From assembly GCA_030681835.1 (NCBI GenBank), contig JAUXRN010000140.1, positions 1 to 40,059 of the forward strand: 40,059 bases of DNA, in the 5' to 3' direction. Under the pieces are notes generated by a model. The model saw nothing but the letters and a program-made list of their open reading frames with translations. It was not told where the DNA came from and ran no database searches. This DNA is from Actinomycetota bacterium. GTDB lineage: Bacteria > Actinomycetota > Actinomycetes > S36-B12. The translations under genes were made by a program, and so were the position numbers. Shown in pieces: positions 36,477-40,059 of the stretch (its first letter is position 1; each line of letters opens with the position of its first letter).

Positions 36477-38465
36477 ATGCCGCGCCGGGTCAAGGACAAG
36501 CCGTGGCTCATGCGCACCTACGCCGGCCATTCGTCGCCGGGCGAGTCGAACGCCCTGTACCGGCGCAATCTCGAGAAGGGCCAGACCGGCCTGTCGGTCG
36601 CGTTCGACCTGCCCACCCAGACGGGGTATGACCCGGACTCCGTCATGTCCCGGGGCGAGGTGGGGAAGGTCGGCGTGCCCGTCGCCCATGTGGGCGACAT
36701 GCGGCGCCTCTTCGAGGCGATCCCCCTCGGGGAGATGAACACCTCGATGACGATCAACGCCACCGCTATGTGGCTGCTGGCGTTGTACGTCACCATCGCC
36801 GAGGAGCAGGGCATCGACCCTGGGTCCCTCCAGGGCACGACCCAGAACGACATCATCAAGGAGTACCTGTCGCGCGGCACCTACGTGTTCCCGCCCGCCC
36901 CGTCCCTGCGATTGGTGACGGACACCATCGCCTACACCGTGTCCCACGTGCCCAGGTGGAACCCGGTGAACATCTGCAGCTACCACCTGCAGGAGGCGGG
37001 CGCGACGCCCGTCCAGGAGATCGCCTACGCCATGGCCACCGCGATCGCCGTCCTCGACGCGGTCCGGGACTCGGGCCAGGTCGAGCCGGATCGGGTCGGC
37101 GAGGTGGTCGCCCGGATCTCCTTCTTCGTCAACGCAGGCGTCCGCTTCGTCGAGGAGATGTGCAAGCTCCGCGCCATGGCCCGGCTCTGGGACGAGATCA
37201 CCCGCGAGCGCTACGGAGTCCTCGACGAGGGCCAGCGACGGTTCAGGTACGGCGTGCAGGTGAACTCACTCGGCCTGACCGAGGCGCAGCCGGAGAACAA
37301 CATCCAGCGCATCGTGCTGGAGATGCTGGCCGTCACGATGTCCAAGGATGCCCGGGCCCGGGCCGTGCAGTTGCCCGCGTGGAACGAGGCCCTCGGCCTG
37401 CCCCGGCCTTGGGACCAGCAGTGGTCCCTGCGCATGCAGCAGGTGCTTGCCTTCGAGAGCGACCTGCTGGAGTACGACGACATCTTCACCGGCTCCGTGG
37501 TGGTCGAAGGCATCGTGCAGGAGTTGCTGGGCGCTGCCCGGACGGAGCTGCAGGCGGTCCTCGACCAGGGCGGGGCGGTGGCGGCCGTCGAGAGCGGATA
37601 CATGAAGTCGGAGCTGGTCCGTTCCCACGCCATTCGCCGGGCCCGCATCGAGTCGGGCGAGGACATCGTCGTGGGCGTCAACGCCTTCACGACCACCGAG
37701 CCCAACCCTCTCCTGACCGATCTCGTGGCGGCCGTCCAGGCGGTCGATCCCGGGGTCGAGGCCGCGGCGATCGAAGGCCTGGCCACGTGGCGAGCGGATC
37801 GCGACGCCGACGAGGTGGAGCAGGCTCTCGCTCAGTTGGTCGCCGATGCAGCCAGCACCGTGAACCTCATGCCTGCCACGTTGCGCTGCGCCCGAGCCGG
37901 GGCGACCACGGGGGAGTGGGCCGGGGCCCTGCGGTCGGTGTTCGGGGAGTACCGGGCTCCCACAGGCGTCACCGCCGCGGTCGGCACCCCGACCGCGACC
38001 GAGGGACTGACCGCTGCGCGGGCGGCCGTGCAGGCGACGGCGACCGAGCTCGGGGCACCGCTGCGCTTCCTCGTGGGCAAGCCCGGCCTCGACGGGCACT
38101 CCAACGGCGCGGAGCAGATCGCCGTGCGGGCGCGAGACGCTGGCTTCGAGGTCGTCTACCAAGGGATCAGACTGACCCCCGAGGAGATCGTCGCGGCCGC
38201 GGTGGCCGAGGACGTCGACGTCGTCGGCCTGTCGATCCTCTCCGGCTCGCATCGGGAACTCGTCCCTGCGGTCGTCCGTGGCATCCGCGCCGAGGGCCTC
38301 GACGACGTCCCCGTGGTGGTGGGCGGCATCATCCCGGAGGCGGACGCAGCGTGGCTGCGGGAGCAGGGTGTCGCTGCCGTGTTCACCCCCAAGGACTATG
38401 ACGCCAGCGTGATCATGTGCGCGGTGGTCGACGAGATCAGGGCTGCCCGAGGGCTGGACGCCTAG
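36477..38465 (+). CDS. ecm: Ethylmalonyl-CoA mutase (MeaA type, B12-dependent)
   Basis: 662 residues; converts ethylmalonyl-CoA to methylsuccinyl-CoA in the ethylmalonyl-CoA pathway of acetyl-CoA assimilation. Catalytic barrel (about 1-500) starts KDKPWLMRTYAGHSSPGESN and has VAFDLPTQTGYDPD, where methylmalonyl-CoA mutases usually read FDLATHRGYDSD; LQGTTQNDIIKEY and NICSYHLQEAGATP follow. C-terminal cobalamin domain (about 530-655) has the DxHxxG motif LDGHSNG with Co-binding H541 and the LSILSGSH and VGGIIP strands. One chain carries both domains. Methylmalonyl- or isobutyryl-CoA mutase is the alternative; the active-site signature argues against both. No crotonyl-CoA carboxylase gene nearby. 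Confidence 0.9.
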   Translation: MPRRVKDKPWLMRTYAGHSSPGESNALYRRNLEKGQTGLSVAFDLPTQTGYDPDSVMSRGEVGKVGVPVAHVGDMRRLFEAIPLGEMNTSMTINATAMWLLALYVTIAEEQGIDPGSLQGTTQNDIIKEYLSRGTYVFPPAPSLRLVTDTIAYTVSHVPRWNPVNICSYHLQEAGATPVQEIAYAMATAIAVLDAVRDSGQVEPDRVGEVVARISFFVNAGVRFVEEMCKLRAMARLWDEITRERYGVLDEGQRRFRYGVQVNSLGLTEAQPENNIQRIVLEMLAVTMSKDARARAVQLPAWNEALGLPRPWDQQWSLRMQQVLAFESDLLEYDDIFTGSVVVEGIVQELLGAARTELQAVLDQGGAVAAVESGYMKSELVRSHAIRRARIESGEDIVVGVNAFTTTEPNPLLTDLVAAVQAVDPGVEAAAIEGLATWRADRDADEVEQALAQLVADAASTVNLMPATLRCARAGATTGEWAGALRSVFGEYRAPTGVTAAVGTPTATEGLTAARAAVQATATELGAPLRFLVGKPGLDGHSNGAEQIAVRARDAGFEVVYQGIRLTPEEIVAAAVAEDVDVVGLSILSGSHRELVPAVVRGIRAEGLDDVPVVVGGIIPEADAAWLREQGVAAVFTPKDYDASVIMCAVVDEIRAARGLDA

Positions 38466-39268
38466 CTCGAGCCTCGCGGGGTCCAGCGGAAGAACACCAC
38501 GGCGAGCACGAGGCCGATGCCGCACCAGATGGCCAGGACGAGCGCGCACATGCCCAGTTCCCAGCTGCCCCCCACCTCCACGACTGCGGCTGCGTCGGGC
38601 AGGAACACGCTGCGCATGGCCTGGGCCAGCCACTTCAGGGGGAACAGCGAGGCGAACTTCTGCATCCAGTCGGGTAACTGGTTGAAGACGAAGAACACCC
38701 CTGAGGTGAACTGCAGGACCAGCACGATCGGCGCCACGACGGCGGAGGCCCCCCTGCCGGTCTTGGGCACGACCGAGAAGGCGATGCCGAGCAGCGTGCA
38801 CGACACCAGCCCGAGCAGGCTTGCCCACACGAAGGTGAACCACTGCAGGGTCGTGCTCGGCAGGTCGATGCCGTAGAAGGCGACGCCGACGGCGATGAGG
38901 ATGCTCACCTGGGCGACGTACGCCACGAAGACCATGCCGATCTTGCCGATGAAGTAGGAATTCTTCGGCATGGGCGTCCCACCCAGCCGCTTGAGGGTCC
39001 CGTCCTCGCGCTCGAGCGGGATCGCAATGGCGAGGTTCTGGAACGAGGTGTAGAGCACCCCGGACGCGATCATGCCGGCGACGAAGTACTGGGTGAACGT
39101 GATCCCCGGCGCGATGTCCTGGCCACCGAACACCGAGCCGAAGATGACCAGCAGGATCATCGGGAAGGCGAAGTTCCACAGGGCCGAGTTGCGGTCGCGG
39201 AAGAACTGCTTGAGCTCGAGGACCACTCGGCGGCTGCCGATGGCACCCGTGCTGGGAAGGGAGCTCAC
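38462..39268 (-). CDS. ABC-2 type transporter permease
   Basis: 268 residues, six hydrophobic segments, of the DrrB/ABC-2 family: N-terminal LELKQFFRDRNSALWNFAFPM cytoplasmic start, then the EREDGTLKRLGGTPMP loop characteristic of the family, and LFPLKWLAQAMRSVF near the end. It partners the ATPase gene upstream (overlap GTGA at 39265-39268). An exporter of a drug, lipid or polymer; substrate unknown. Its stop overlaps that of the mutase in one CTAG. Confidence 0.9.
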   Translation of the reverse strand: MSSLPSTGAIGSRRVVLELKQFFRDRNSALWNFAFPMILLVIFGSVFGGQDIAPGITFTQYFVAGMIASGVLYTSFQNLAIAIPLEREDGTLKRLGGTPMPKNSYFIGKIGMVFVAYVAQVSILIAVGVAFYGIDLPSTTLQWFTFVWASLLGLVSCTLLGIAFSVVPKTGRGASAVVAPIVLVLQFTSGVFFVFNQLPDWMQKFASLFPLKWLAQAMRSVFLPDAAAVVEVGGSWELGMCALVLAIWCGIGLVLAVVFFRWTPRGSS

Positions 39269-40059
39269 TCGGCGTCACCGCCCTGGGCGAAGTCCTCGTC
39301 GGCAGCCTCACGGTCGCCGTCGAGCAGGCTCAGGTAGACGTCCTCCAGCCGGGCTCGATCGACCCCGAGACCCGGGACCTCGCCGCCGAATCGAGCAGAC
39401 AGCTCAAGCACGACCCTGGTCGGTTCGTCGGTGCGGACGTCGTGCAGCGTACCGTCCTCGAGCCAATGCACCCGGGTGAGTCCCCGCGTCCGGCCACCCA
39501 GCTCGGCTGGGGAACCACAGGCCACGACGCGCCCCCGCGCGATGACCGCGACGCGGTCGGCGAGGTGCTCGGCCTCCTCCAGGTAGTGGGTGGTCAGGAG
39601 GATCGTCGTTCCCTCGGCCTTCAGCCCCTCGATGAGTTCCCAGAAGTCCCGCCGCGCCTCGGGGTCGAAGCCGGTGGTCGGCTCGTCCAGGAAGAGCACC
39701 CGCGGCCGACCGATGATCCCCAGTGCCACGTCGAGGCGCCGTCGCTGGCCGCCGGACAGCTTCAGGTTGCGCGACTTGTGCTTCTCGGTCAGCCCGACGG
39801 CCTCGATCACCTCGTCGGGGTCGCGTGGGTCGGGGTAGTAGCCGGCGAAGTGGTGCACCGCCTCGGCGACGGTCAGGTCGCCGAGGTCGCGGTCGGACTG
39901 CAGGACGATGCCCAGCTGCGATCGCCAGTGCCGGTCACCGTGCCCGGGGTCGATCCCGAGGACTTCCGCGGTCCCGTCGTCGCGCGAGCGGTAGCCCTCG
40001 AGGATCTCGGTCACGGTGGTCTTGCCTGCTCCGTTGGGGCCGAGGAGGGCGAAGCACTC
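39265..40059 (-). CDS. ABC transporter ATP-binding protein, 5' truncated
   Basis: The frame is open to the right end; the start is outside. Seen: Walker A GPNGAGKTT (around 40041-40015), Q-loop region GIVLQSDRDLGDLTV, signature LSGGQRRRLDVALG, Walker B RVLFLDEPTTGFD, H-loop TTHYLEEAE. A DrrA-like C-terminal extension (~80 residues) ends acidic (DREAADEDFAQGG). It powers the downstream permease. Confidence 0.93.
   Translation of the reverse strand, partial: ECFALLGPNGAGKTTVTEILEGYRSRDDGTAEVLGIDPGHGDRHWRSQLGIVLQSDRDLGDLTVAEAVHHFAGYYPDPRDPDEVIEAVGLTEKHKSRNLKLSGGQRRRLDVALGIIGRPRVLFLDEPTTGFDPEARRDFWELIEGLKAEGTTILLTTHYLEEAEHLADRVAVIARGRVVACGSPAELGGRTRGLTRVHWLEDGTLHDVRTDEPTRVVLELSARFGGEVPGLGVDRARLEDVYLSLLDGDREAADEDFAQGGDAE

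Overview
The window is a stretch of high-GC actinobacterial chromosome. Three things point to an actinomycete. The gene order argS-lysA ... hom-thrC-thrB-rho-rpmE-prfA-prmC-tsaC-glyA-wecA-atpI-atpZ-atpBEFHAGDC ... cob(I)alamin adenosyltransferase-murA is the classical actinobacterial core block, also known from Mycobacterium and Streptomyces. MurA carries Asp in place of the catalytic Cys. Rho carries a long Asn/Asp/Arg-rich insertion. No rRNA gene, insertion sequence, prophage, CRISPR array or replication origin is visible. The genus cannot be fixed from the sequence.

Layout. 1-3079: the end of an ole locus (OleB-OleC fusion, then oleD) for long-chain olefin synthesis; oleA would lie to the left, outside the window. 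3080-3579: no protein gene, but a strong candidate for a small non-coding RNA on the minus strand that ends in a perfect 16-bp hairpin. 3580-6171: a lipoprotein, tgt and a convergent YhhQ-type queuosine-precursor transporter, and tRNA-Arg(CCG). 6240-8682: a YihY/BrkB membrane protein, a secreted Ig-like protein, a small membrane protein and a cold-shock protein. 8923-16313: argS, lysA, aquaporin (opposite strand) and hom-thrC-thrB. 16527-23854: rho, rpmE, prfA, prmC, a divergent tsaC, glyA and wecA. 23932-31768: a complete F1Fo ATP synthase operon. 31769-34677: a Tat-targeted Rieske protein, a PduO-type adenosyltransferase and murA. 34793-40059: an AAA/DUF4143 ATPase, a small DUF2007-like membrane protein, ethylmalonyl-CoA mutase, and an ABC-2 exporter whose ATPase runs off the right end.

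How the genes work together. hom, thrC and thrB make threonine from aspartate semialdehyde, and lysA finishes lysine on the other branch. wecA and murA feed cell-envelope synthesis. prfA and prmC form a release factor and its methylase. Tgt and YhhQ suggest queuosine salvage. The adenosyltransferase makes the cofactor that ethylmalonyl-CoA mutase needs.

Expression signals. Seven genes have a TANNNT -10 hexamer ending exactly 6 nt before the start codon, and atpI has one 7 nt before. None of them has a Shine-Dalgarno sequence. This is the signature of leaderless transcripts and it also fixes their starts. I see no obvious new multi-gene system. The strongest unexplained items are the candidate RNA at 3177-3434, the TsaC-family protein with altered active-site motifs, and the orphan Rieske protein.
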